This document shows positions 45,882-55,500 of a stretch of 64,000 nt of DNA, piece by piece (position 1 is the stretch's first letter; each line of letters begins with the position of its first letter). Made by a program: the position numbers and the translations under genes. The notes under the pieces were generated by a model that was given only the letters and a program-made list of their open reading frames with translations, searched no databases and was not told the DNA's origin. The stretch is taken from the NCBI RefSeq assembly GCF_012676905.1, contig NZ_CP051428.1:1698001-1762000 (forward strand), read 5' to 3'. Source of the DNA: Paenibacillus albicereus. GTDB taxonomy: Bacteria; Bacillota; Bacilli; Paenibacillales; Paenibacillaceae.

Positions 45882-46790
45882 TTGACCAAGCCGCTCGCTA
45901 CAGCTCTTGTCCTGCTCAGCCTCATCTGGGGCGGTTCGTTCTTCTTCATCAAGCTCCTGCTGGAGGAAGCCGGTCCGTGGATGATCGCCTTCCTCCGCTC
46001 GGGCGCCGGCCTCATCGCCATCACCGCCGTCATGCTGGCGCTGCGCCAGCCGTTCTCGCTGCGCTTGCTGCCGTGGCTGCCGATCGCTGTCATGGCGACG
46101 TTCAACACGACGGTGCCGTGGGCGCTCATCCCGCTCAGCGAGACGAGGCTGACGAGCAGCGTCGCTTCGGTGCTCAACGCGACGACGCCGCTCTGGACGC
46201 TCGTCATCGGGGCGCTCTTCTTCGCCGGCAAGCCGGGTCCGAAGCAGTGGGGAGGCATCCTGATCTCGCTCGTCGGCATTCTCGTCCTGCTCGGCGTCAA
46301 TCCGGCGACGATCATTTCGGTGGACGGCTTCGGCTTCCTCTGCATGATGGGCGCGACGCTCTGCTACGGCATCGGCTCGCAGCTGTCCAAGCGGCTGAGC
46401 GGATTGACGATGTACCAGTCCACCTTCGGCACGCTGCTCGTCGCGACCGTCTCCTGCGGCGCCGTCGCGCTCGCGCGCGATCCGCTGCCGGTCGAGGCGT
46501 TCGCATCGGGTCCGTTCCTCGGCGCGATCGTCGGGCTCGGCGTATTCGGCTCCGGCATCGCCTACATCCTGTTCTACTATCTGATTCAAAAAGGAAGTCC
46601 GGAGCTCGCCACGATGGTCACCTATCTGGTGCCCGCGACGGCGATCCTATGGGGCTTCCTGCTGCTCGGCGAGGAGCTGTATTGGAATCTGCTTGCCGGC
46701 CTGGCTGTCATTCTCGCCGGGGTGTTCCTGGCTACGAGGCCGTCTCGCCCGGCGTCAGCGGCGGCTCGGGGCGGAGGCGACGGGGCTTAA
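45882..46790 (+). CDS. EamA/DMT-superfamily transporter
   Basis: A 302-residue protein with ten membrane helices in two EamA repeats. TTG 45882 follows AAGGAAGGAAC. Repeat 1 has LLSLIWGGSFFFIKLLLEEAGPW and LRSGAGLIAITAVML, ending SVASVLNATTPLWTLVIGALFFAG; repeat 2 has LCYGIGSQLSKRLSG and the paired YLIQKGSPELATMVTYLVPATAILWGFLLLGE. Such transporters export amino acids, metabolites or nucleotide sugars; nothing here fixes the substrate. It is a single gene between two terminators. Confidence 0.92.
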   Translation: MTKPLATALVLLSLIWGGSFFFIKLLLEEAGPWMIAFLRSGAGLIAITAVMLALRQPFSLRLLPWLPIAVMATFNTTVPWALIPLSETRLTSSVASVLNATTPLWTLVIGALFFAGKPGPKQWGGILISLVGILVLLGVNPATIISVDGFGFLCMMGATLCYGIGSQLSKRLSGLTMYQSTFGTLLVATVSCGAVALARDPLPVEAFASGPFLGAIVGLGVFGSGIAYILFYYLIQKGSPELATMVTYLVPATAILWGFLLLGEELYWNLLAGLAVILAGVFLATRPSRPASAAARGGGDGA

Positions 46791-46836
46791 CCAGGGCAGC
46801 CGGAGTATCCGAAGGCAAGCCCGATCGAGAGCGAGG

Positions 46837-46880
46837 GAGCGGTTCCGACGTCCGACGGGCGATGGAGCCGCTCTTTTTTT
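46837..46880 (+). terminator. Terminator after the EamA gene
   Basis: GAGCGGTTCC pairs with GGAGCCGCTC (one wobble) across a 17-base loop, then seven T. Confidence 0.8.
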
Positions 46881-46949
46881 GATGCCATATGGAGGAGAGG
46901 GTCGATCCTACGCGCGGAAAAACCGTGCCTAGTGCTCGCAGCCGCCGTG

Positions 46950-46983
46950 CAAAAAAGGCCTGCGCAAGCGTGCGCAGGCCTTT
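46950..46983 (-). terminator. Terminator of the AraC/GyrI-like gene
   Basis: AAAGGCCTGCGCA pairs perfectly with TGCGCAGGCCTTT around AGCG. On the minus strand a T-run follows, and the gene's stop codon is about 10 bases upstream. Confidence 0.88.
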
Positions 46984-46992
46984 CGTCTAGCC

Positions 46993-47895
46993 TTACTGCG
47001 ACGACAGCTTCACCGGCACCCAGATCTCGGTCACGGCATCCGAATCGGGACCGCCGTCCTCCAGGTACAGCTCCAGCTCCAGACCGCCGGCGTGCTCGTA
47101 GCCGGTGGAGGGGAACCACTCCGAATAGATGCGCAGGCTGACGCTCTGCACGGACTCCGGCAGCGGCCCGACCGCCGTGAAGACGGCCCAAGTGGAAGCG
47201 GGCACCTCGCGCTCGACGAACTCGGCGCCCTCGTGCTCGAACGGCTCCGGCACGGTACCGGTCGGAGCCTCTACGGCGATCATGTAGCGGAAGCGCTCCG
47301 ACTCGTCCTTTTCGCCAACGATGCGGAAGTCCGTGCAGGCGCCGATCAGCGGCTGGCCAGGACACAGCTCCAGCACGCGCCCGATGGTGCCGTTCTGCCC
47401 GCTTTCCTGCCAGAACTGCGGGATGCGGCGAAAGTTCTCCCCGTTCTCGCAGCTGACGACGATGGAGGCTCCGGCGATCGTGAAGCGATCTCGTTTTTCG
47501 ATCCGATAGTTCATTTCCTCTTCTCCCTTCAGCGATAGATGGAAGCGCAGCTTCGGGAAGGCGACGAGGCGGCAGCCGGGCTGGCGCGCCATCGTCGGCG
47601 TGACGCCATGCGTCTTGCGGAACGCCTTGGCGAACGCCTCGGGCGACTCGTAGCCGTACTTGAGCGCGACGTCGACGACCTTGATCGAGCTCGCCGCCAG
47701 CTCCTGGGCCGCTCGCGTCAGCCTGCGCCGCCGCACGTACTCGCCGAGCGGATAGCCGGTCAGAGCATGGAACATGCGCTGAAAGTGGAACGGCGACGAG
47801 TAGGCCTCCCGCGCCAGCGCCTCCACGTCGGGGCGTCCGTCCAGCTGCTGCTCGATCCGGTCGAGCGTATCGTTCATTCGGGTCAGCCAATCCAA
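46993..47895 (-). CDS. AraC-family regulator with GyrI-like effector domain
   Basis: A 300-residue one-component regulator. TTG 47895 is nine bases after AAGGAGG on the minus strand. An N-terminal AraC double HTH (about 5-105): ARLEALAREAYSS-type helix, PFHFQRMFHALTGYPLGEYVRRRRL, ALKYGYESPEAFAKAFRKTHGVTP. Residues about 125-300 form a GyrI/BmrR-like effector-binding domain: EMNYRIEKRDRFTIAGAS, FWQESGQNGTIGRVLEL, FRYMIAVEAPTG, WAVFTAVGPLPESVQ, GYEHAGGLELELYLED. Relatives (Rob, YtdP-like) sense small lipophilic molecules. The adjacent EamA gene, ending convergently, may or may not be a target. Confidence 0.92.
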   Translation of the reverse strand: MDWLTRMNDTLDRIEQQLDGRPDVEALAREAYSSPFHFQRMFHALTGYPLGEYVRRRRLTRAAQELAASSIKVVDVALKYGYESPEAFAKAFRKTHGVTPTMARQPGCRLVAFPKLRFHLSLKGEEEMNYRIEKRDRFTIAGASIVVSCENGENFRRIPQFWQESGQNGTIGRVLELCPGQPLIGACTDFRIVGEKDESERFRYMIAVEAPTGTVPEPFEHEGAEFVEREVPASTWAVFTAVGPLPESVQSVSLRIYSEWFPSTGYEHAGGLELELYLEDGGPDSDAVTEIWVPVKLSSQ

Positions 47896-47977
47896 TGCCT
47901 TGCGCCTCCTTCCTTGCCGATTGTACCGGGATCCGGCGCTGTCCGCCTGTCTTCTCCTGCTCTCTGCGGACAGATGC

Positions 47978-48463
47978 TCACAGCCCGAGCAGCCGGCGGT
48001 ACAGCTTGATGACGCTCAGGTGCAGCCCTTCGTGGTAAAGGCCGAGCGACAGGTACTCCCGTGGAGTCGACAGCAGGATGCCGGTCGTGGTCGTGTACGG
48101 CTCGACGTCTTCGTCGAGCCGCCCGTCAAGCGCTTCGCGCACGCGGCCGGGCTGGTCCCGCAGCAGCTCCAGCAGCTCCTCGAGCGTCGGTACGGGCTCT
48201 TCCTGATCCATCCACGAAGCCGGAGAGCTGCCGAAGTCGAACTGCGTCCGGAACGACGGCGGCAGCGGCGACGGAATTCCCGGCGCCTTGAACGCGAAGC
48301 GCTCCAGCACGGCGACGAGATGGCCGGCATTCCAGCGGATGGAGTTGCGGAAGCCGGACGGGATGAGGTCGGCCTGCAGCGGCGTCAGATCGTCGAGCTG
48401 ACGGAGGGTGAGCGAGCGCACGGCCTCAAGCTGGCCGAAGATCGCGGAGTCGGGTCGGGTCAT
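47978..48463 (-). CDS. DinB-family protein
   Basis: ATG 48463 follows AAAGGAG by nine bases; 161 residues in a four-helix DinB fold. The expected metal triad is present at H48 (WNAGHLVAVLERF), H144 and H148 (GLYHEGLHLSVIKLYRRL). DinB/YfiT-like proteins are metal-dependent, some being bacillithiol transferases; this protein's substrate is unknown. It is on the minus strand upstream of the AraC-type regulator and downstream of phzF-like, spaced 65 bases from the latter, so the two may be co-transcribed. Confidence 0.9.
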   Translation of the reverse strand: MTRPDSAIFGQLEAVRSLTLRQLDDLTPLQADLIPSGFRNSIRWNAGHLVAVLERFAFKAPGIPSPLPPSFRTQFDFGSSPASWMDQEEPVPTLEELLELLRDQPGRVREALDGRLDEDVEPYTTTTGILLSTPREYLSLGLYHEGLHLSVIKLYRRLLGL

Positions 48464-48528
48464 GGATATCGTCTCCTTTTCGGAACATGAGTCGGTTGCG
48501 GCGAGCGGCGGCATGGCGCGGCAAAGGG

Positions 48529-49428
48529 CTAGATCGGCAAGGTCCACTCCCGTACGAAGACGGCGGACCCGGAAATCTCCACCTCGCGCTCGCTGCCGCG
48601 CGGCACGACGGTCACATGCACCTTGCCGTCGCGGCCGACCTCCTGGCCTTGCTCGACCGTCAGGCGCAGCCCTTCCGGCGGCGCCGCTTCGATGAAGCGG
48701 TCCCAGTACGCGCCGAGCACGCCGGAGGCGGTGCCGGTGACAGGGTCCTCGATCGTGCCGGAATAGGGCGAGGAAAAATGGCGGGCGTGAAGGCGAGCAT
48801 CCGCATGGACGGTCTCCAGGCAGAACGGATGGAGAGAGGCGCGCGGGAGCTCGGCCAGCAGCTCGGGGAAACGTCTGTTGTCGGGACGCATGCGGGCGCA
48901 GGCGTCGAGTCCGCGCACGGGCACGCACAGCGTCCAGATGCCCGTGCTGCCGTAGACGATCGGCAGGTCGGGATGCAGGTCCTGCTCCTGCAGCCCGAGG
49001 GCGTCGGCCAGCTCCGCGCGCGAGCCGCCGAACGGCAGGAAGCGCGGCGAGGCTTGGCGCATGACGAAGCTTGCCTTGCCGCTGCCGGCATCGCGCGAGA
49101 TGCGGATCGGGAGCACGCCGGCAAGCGTCTCGATCGTGAGCCGGTCCAGCCCGTCCAGCCGGCCGGCGGTCTCCAGAGCGGCGAGGCAGGCGATCGTGCC
49201 GTGGCCGCACAGGTCCATCTCATGGCCCGGCGTGAAGTAGCGGATGCGGAAGCCGGCTTGCTCCGAAGGCAGCACGAAGCAGGTTTCGTTGAAGCCGACT
49301 CGCGCGGCGAGCTCGAGCATCTGGCCGTCGGCCAAGTCCTCGGCATGCAGCACGACGCCTCCGGGATTGCCTTGGCCGGGTTCGCCCGCAAAAGCATCGT
49401 AATGAAGAATAGTCGTTTCGGCTCTCAT
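48529..49428 (-). CDS. PhzF-family isomerase
   Basis: A 299-residue PhzF/diaminopimelate-epimerase-fold protein. Key segments are YDAFAGEPGQGNPGGVVL, RVGFNETCFVLP with the catalytic Glu at E48, RYFTPGHEMDLCGHGTIA (D/E-x-CGHAT-like) and EDPVTGTASGVLGAYW. In phenazine producers PhzF isomerises DHHA, but no other phz gene is here, so this is one of the many stand-alone homologues of unknown substrate. ATG 49428 follows AAAGGAGGAG. It is divergent from the large glucanase gene. Confidence 0.92.
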   Translation of the reverse strand: MRAETTILHYDAFAGEPGQGNPGGVVLHAEDLADGQMLELAARVGFNETCFVLPSEQAGFRIRYFTPGHEMDLCGHGTIACLAALETAGRLDGLDRLTIETLAGVLPIRISRDAGSGKASFVMRQASPRFLPFGGSRAELADALGLQEQDLHPDLPIVYGSTGIWTLCVPVRGLDACARMRPDNRRFPELLAELPRASLHPFCLETVHADARLHARHFSSPYSGTIEDPVTGTASGVLGAYWDRFIEAAPPEGLRLTVEQGQEVGRDGKVHVTVVPRGSEREVEISGSAVFVREWTLPI

Positions 49429-49525
49429 GCGGCTCCTCCTTTTTCCGCATTATAGCATGGCGTCTGTCAGAGGAAGGAAGATTCGTAGAAAAACACCTGC
49501 TTGCCATAAAAGCGCACCTCGATCA

Positions 49526-49539
49526 TGGAAGCGGTTGCA
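49526..49539. promoter_or_regulatory. Candidate CcpA site (cre) ahead of the glucanase gene
   Basis: TGGAAGCGGTTGCA matches the cre consensus TGWAANCGNTNWCA at 10 of 12 fixed positions and lies 47 bases before the glucanase start. Repression by preferred sugars would suit a polymer-degrading enzyme. Confidence 0.5.
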
Positions 49540-49585
49540 CCCTACACTGAAAGGGAAATGGTGGATAAATCGAGGGGGTCAATCG

Positions 49586-52500
49586 ATGAAGCGAATCAGG
49601 TGGAAGCCGCTCGCGGCGGCGCTGCTCGCGGTGCTGCTCTGGATCGGCAGCCTGCCGGCGCTGGCGGGAGCCGCGGTGGCGGCGGACAGCGCGCAGCCGG
49701 AGCTGCCGCAAGGCAAGGTCCGGATCAAGAACCTGTGGAAGAGCAACTATCTGTACGAGGCGTCCGACGGCAAGGTACGCTACGGCAAGACGAATCCCGC
49801 AGACGAGTCGTCGCACTGGACGATCGAATGGCAGGAGGGCGGCGCGTTGCTGCGCAATGTCCGCACCGGCCATGTCGTGACGGCGGCAGGTGCCGGCGAG
49901 CTCGGCGCGGCCCTTCAGGCGAAGGAAGCCGGCGCGCCGGGGGCGGAGGAGCGCTGGCGCATCGTGCCGACGGCGACGCGGGACTACTACAATATCGTCA
50001 GCGCGGCCGACCCGGCGGGCAAGCGGGCGATCCACGAGGAGCGCCAGCTCGGCTGGGCCGAGCTCGGCTCCGACGTGAACCTCGGCTTCGACAGCCCGAA
50101 GTGGGCGTTCGTGCCGCTGGACGCGCCGCAGCCGGTGCAGCTGGAATCCCGCTATCATCCGGGACAGGTGATGGTCGAATATACGGCGAAGGACGGGGAG
50201 CCGACGGTCGGCTTCGCGGCTCGGCCGGCCACGGACCGGGCCTCCCAGTGGATGCTGGAGCCGGACGCGGCCAGCGGCTCGCTCGCGATCCGCAATGTCG
50301 GCTCCGGCCGCTACATCGTGCAGCGCGACCCGGACTGGGCGGCCGTGCGGACGGGCGAGCGGGACGCCGCGTCGCCCGGACGGACGCTGTGGAAGCGGGA
50401 AGCCGCGGACGGAGGCTGGTTCACGCTGGAGAACGCGGGGGCGCCCGGCAGCCTGCTGAACGCACAGTTTCCGGACGACACGGACGTGCGCTCGAACGGC
50501 TGGCCGGGCGGCAAGACGAATCCGACGGCGCATTGGCGGGCCATGCCGATCAGCGAGATCAAGCCCGTGCGCATCGCCGCGTATACGGACGCGCAGCGGC
50601 CGACGGACTTCATCTATGAGCAGGGCAGCGAGCTGAAGCATGGAGCCGTATCGGAGGCGCTCGGCAACGAGGCCGCCTCGCTGTGGCTCGTGGAGGACTA
50701 TGATGGAGCGAAGCGGCTGCGGAGCGCGGCCAGCGGACGGTACATCGCTCGCGGCGGCGATGGCGAACCGGCGCTTGCGCTGCAGGCGTCCGCCGGAGAC
50801 GGCTCGACGTGGACGTTCACCGAATCGGATGAGTACGACGATTACTTGACCATCGGCAGCGCTGCGGGCGAGGCGTCCTATGTAGCCGGCGCGGCGGACG
50901 GGACGGCCGGTCTCAGCGGCGATGCCGCGTCGCTCGGCTCGCAGTGGCAGCTGGCCGACCCGGACACGCTGCCTGCGGGCGACGGACCGGTCTACCTCCG
51001 CATCCAGAACGCCTGGGGGCCGGACAATGCCTTTTACCTGTACGAGTCGGAGGACGGGCTGCTCAAGTACGGCAACGCGCGCACGGACGGCCGGGACCAG
51101 TGGGTCATCCATAAGTTCGAGGGGCGCAAGCTGATCGAGAATCGGGCGACGGGCCACCATGTCCGGCTCGGCTCCGAGTACGGCGGCCGGATCGGGCTGG
51201 CGGCGCTGGCGGCAGGCGAGGAGCGCTCCGGCGGCTTCGTCTGGACGATCCGCAACGCCGGCGAAGGCGACATGCTGGTGAGCAGCGTGCGGGACAAGCA
51301 TCCCGGCCGGCAGCCGCTGAAGTACGTCTCCATCCAGAATCTGACCAAGTACGCCGAGTATGGCGTCATTAATCCGGGCTGGTCGAGCCCGCGCTGGCGC
51401 TTCGTGCCGGTCGTGCCGGACAAGCAGCGGCTGTTCCGGTTCCGCATCGCCGGCACGGACGATCAGTATCTGCTCGACGTCCAGGACGGGGCGGATGCGA
51501 CGGTCGGCATGGCGACGTACGGATCGGCGGATGCCTCCGATCCGGCCTCGGTCTGGTACCTTGAGGATGCCGGCGCCACAGGCGTCGTGCGGCTCAAGAA
51601 CCAGGGCAGCGGCCGCTATGCGGCGCTGGAGAACATCGCGGGCCATGAGGCCGACGACGAGCCGGCGGAGTCGCCGCAGACGCTCGCTTCCGTCGGCTCC
51701 GACTGGGCCAGCGTCAAGTGGGCGGTCGGCACGGTGGCCGATACCGTCTACTCGACGATCCAGAGCCGCTGGGCCGGGCACTATCTGCTGGCCGGACAGG
51801 CGGCCGACGGCTCGCCGGCGATCCGGCTGAGCAAGGCGGCGGGCGCGGCCGAGCGGGAGGCGGCGCGCTTCATCGCCGAACCGGCGACGAGCGGGCCGAA
51901 GGCGCCGCCGCAGGAGCCGGTGCGCATCCGCTCCGCGTCCGGCCAAGGCTGGCTGTACGAGAATCCGTCCGGCATCGTGCTGTACGGCAGTCCCGGCGAG
52001 CGGGACGGCTCGTCCCACTGGACGCTCGAGCGCTTGGACAGCGGCGGCTGGAGCCTCCGCAACCGGGCGAGCGGCCATCTGCTCCGCCTGAACGCCGACT
52101 ATCCGTTCCTGGAAAGCCTGGCCGAAGGGAAGGCGGCTCCGGGAGCGGCGGCCTGGGCGGTCGAGCCGACGGCCGACGGCGGGGCGTGGCTGCTGCGCAG
52201 CCTGGACGGCGAATTCAGCGATGAATTCGTCCACATCGGCAGCGGAGCCGGCTATGCGGAGCATGGACTGGCGCTCGCCACGGCAGCGACGGCGCGCTGG
52301 CAGCTCGAGCCGGCGCCGGCGGAGATGGACGCGCCTGCGGCCGCAGAGCCGCGCCGCGCGGACACGTCGACGCCGATGCTGGAGGCGGCGAACGCGGTCA
52401 CGATCGCGCCGTCCGGCGCGCCCGGCCTGAAGCTCGCCGATCGCGGCGGCAAGCCGCAGCTCCTGGCTGCGGACGAGGAGGATGCCTCGGCGCGCTGGCG

Positions 52501-55500
52501 GCAGGTGGACACGAACGGCCGCCAGCTGCTGCGCAACGAGGCGACCGGCTCGTATCTGGCGATGACGGCGGCGGGCGTGCCGGAGCTGCTGCCTGCCGGC
52601 GGCCTGCGCACGGCGGCGGGCGGACTCGCTGCGGAAGCGCAGTGGAGCGTGGAGGAGCGGCTCGGCTACCGCATCCTGCGCTCGATCCAGGGGGAGGGCT
52701 ATCTGGCCGCTGCGGGCGGGGCTTCGCTCGCCCGATCCGGCGAGGCCGGCGACGCCGCTGTGCGGTGGAGGCTGGAGCCGGCGCGGGCGGATATCGTCTA
52801 TCCCGCCGAAAAGGCGTTCAAGGCGGACGGCATGTATCGGTTCGCCGTGACGGCTCCAGAGGCAGGCGCGTATGCGATCCGCCTCGCGTGGGACGGAGCG
52901 GCGCCTGCCGCCGCCGAGCTGAAGGCGGCGGTGAACGGCTTGCCGGCTGCGGGCATCGCTGCCCGGGCGGGCTGGACGGCCGAGCTGCGTCGCGGCGTCA
53001 ACGTCATCTCCGTGGCGGACGCAGGCAAGCTCCGCTCGCTGGTCGTGTCGGACAGCATCGCGCCGGACGATCGCGGCGCGACGGCGGCCTACGTCTCCTA
53101 TGAAGCGGAGCACATGGATGTGAAAGGGGAGCGGATCGGCCCGTCGCGGCTGCATCGCACGCTCGCCTCGGAGGCTTCCGGCCGCGAGGCCGTGCAGCTC
53201 CGCCAGCAAGGCGACTATGTCGAGTTCGCCGCCGCAGAGGCGGCCGACGCGCTCGTGCTGCGTTATTCCATTCCGGATACGCTGGACGGCTCCGAGCAGG
53301 AGCGCACGCTGTCCTTGTACGTGGACGGCCAGTTCCGGCAGAAGCTGACGCTGACGAACCGGAACTCCTGGGTGTACGGCAGCTATCCGTGGTCGAACGA
53401 TCCTGCGCAGGGCAGCGGCCACCGCTTCTATGACGATGTCCGCGCCTGGATCGGCGACGTTGCGGCCGGCTCGGTCATCCGGCTGCAAAAGGATGGCGGC
53501 GACGACGCGGCGTCCTACACGCTGGACGTCGTCGACCTGGAGCGGGCGGACGAGGCCTACGCCAAGCTGGACGGCTTCGTATCCGTGACGGATTACGGCG
53601 CGGTGTCCGGCGACGGGCAGGACGATACGGCGGCGCTCAAAGCCGCCCTGCAAGCGGCCGGAGGCGCGGACGGCGGCGTCTGGTTCCCGGCGGGAAGCTT
53701 TGATTTTACGGAGGAGGTGCTGGATCTCGGGAACGCGGTCATCCGCGGAGCGGGAGTCTGGCATACGGAGCTGAACGGCGCGCGCTTCTACGGCCACGGC
53801 GGCAAGGTCGGCGTCTATGACCTGTTCATCGACGGCAACGTGGCGGATCGCGACGACGAGGCGTTCGACAATGCGTTCCACGGCGCGTTCGGTCCCGGCT
53901 CGGTCATTCAGAACGTCTGGGTCGAGCATGCCAAGGCGGGGCTCTGGCTGACCCAGCCGATCGGCGAGAAGGTCCGCACGAAAGGGCTGTACATGGCCGG
54001 GCTGAGGCTGCGCAACCTGCTGGCGGACGGCATCAACTTCGCGGTCGGCACCTCGGACAGCCTGATGGAGCAGAGCGAGGTCCGCTATCCGGGCGACGAC
54101 GGCATCGCGATGTGGTCGTTCACCGATCCCAAGCTGGCCGAACCGAACGGAGCGGAGCGTACGCCGAGCGTGAACAACGCGGCTCGCTTCAATACGGTGT
54201 CGCTGCCGTGGCTGGCGGACAACATCGCGGTGTTCGGCGGCGGGGGCAACCGGATCCAGGACAACCTGCTCCGGGATACGGTCGCGAACGGAGCGGGCAT
54301 CGCCGTCTCCACTCGCTTCGCGGCGGAGCCGTTCGCCGGGGAGACGATCGTCGAGCGCAATACGCTCGTGCGCACCGGCAGCTACGACACCGGCTACGGC
54401 ATTCCGCTGGGGGCGATCTGGCTGTTCGCCGGAGAGTCCGACCTGGCCGGCGGCGGGGGCAGCGTCGTCGTGCGCGGCAACGTGGCGCTGGACAGCGCGT
54501 ATGCGGGCATCACGGTCCACGGCTCGCATGAGCTGGGCTCCGTGCTGCTGCAGGACAACGTGCTGGACGGCATGGGGACGAACGGCCTGGAAGCGGCGAA
54601 GACGAAGACGGACAACGAGCAGGGCTATCCGACCGGCAGCATGCGGATCGACAACCTGATCGTGCGCGGCGAGCGGATGAAGGACGCCTTCGCCGGTCCG
54701 CCGGCAAGGCTGACGTTCGAGGAATGGAACGAAGGCTTCGCTTCGCGCGTCAAGCCGTTCTCGGTCAGGCTGGAGGACGGACAGGATTCGCGGTTCGTCC
54801 TGACGGCCGGAGCATCATCGGCTCTGGCCGTGCGGGATGCGGCCGGGACGGACCGGACGGCCGATGCGGCCGTCACCGTCCAGCCGCCGGCCGCAGCCTC
54901 GTACGAGGACGGTCGCCTGACCGCGCTGGCGGCCGGTCAAGCGGCGGTGACGATCCGTCTCGGCGGCGCCGAGCGGAAGTACACGCTGACCGTGAGGGAG
55001 GCGGACGCTGCAGCGACGCCGACGCCGGATACGGGAGCGACGCCGACGCCGGATACGGGAGCGGGTCCGTCCGCGACGCCGACGCCGAGCGCGACGCCGA
55101 CGCCGACGTCGGCACCGGCGCATGCGGCGGAGCAGGCGCTGCTCGCCGCCATCGCGGACGGCAAGGCGGAGGTGCTGCTGCCGCTCGGCGCGGACGGCAG
55201 CCTGCGGCTGAGCCTGGACGCGCTGTCCCGCGCGGCCGGGGCCAAGCCGCAGCCGCAGCTGCTCGTGCAGGCGGGAGGCGCCGAGCTGCGCCTGCAGCCG
55301 GACGCTCTGCTGCGCGCGCTGCGCACGACGGCGGCGGTAGCGGGCGCGAAGCCGGAGCTGGAGCTGCGGCTCGGCGCGGCGGATGAAGCCGCTGCGGCGG
55401 CGCTCCGCCGCGCCGCGCTGGCGGCCGGGTTCCGCCTGGCGGGCACGGCGGTGGAGGCGAGCATCGACGCCGTCTGGGCAGGCGGCTCGCAGCCGCTGGC

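Noticed and set aside
48529-49428. Phenazine biosynthesis cluster
   Set aside because: Only a PhzF homologue is present; none of phzA-E or phzG is nearby.
49523-54529. A 1668-codon minus-strand open frame opposite the glucanase
   Set aside because: It is a shadow caused by GC-rich third positions; the plus strand has a signal peptide, GH87 and SLH domains.
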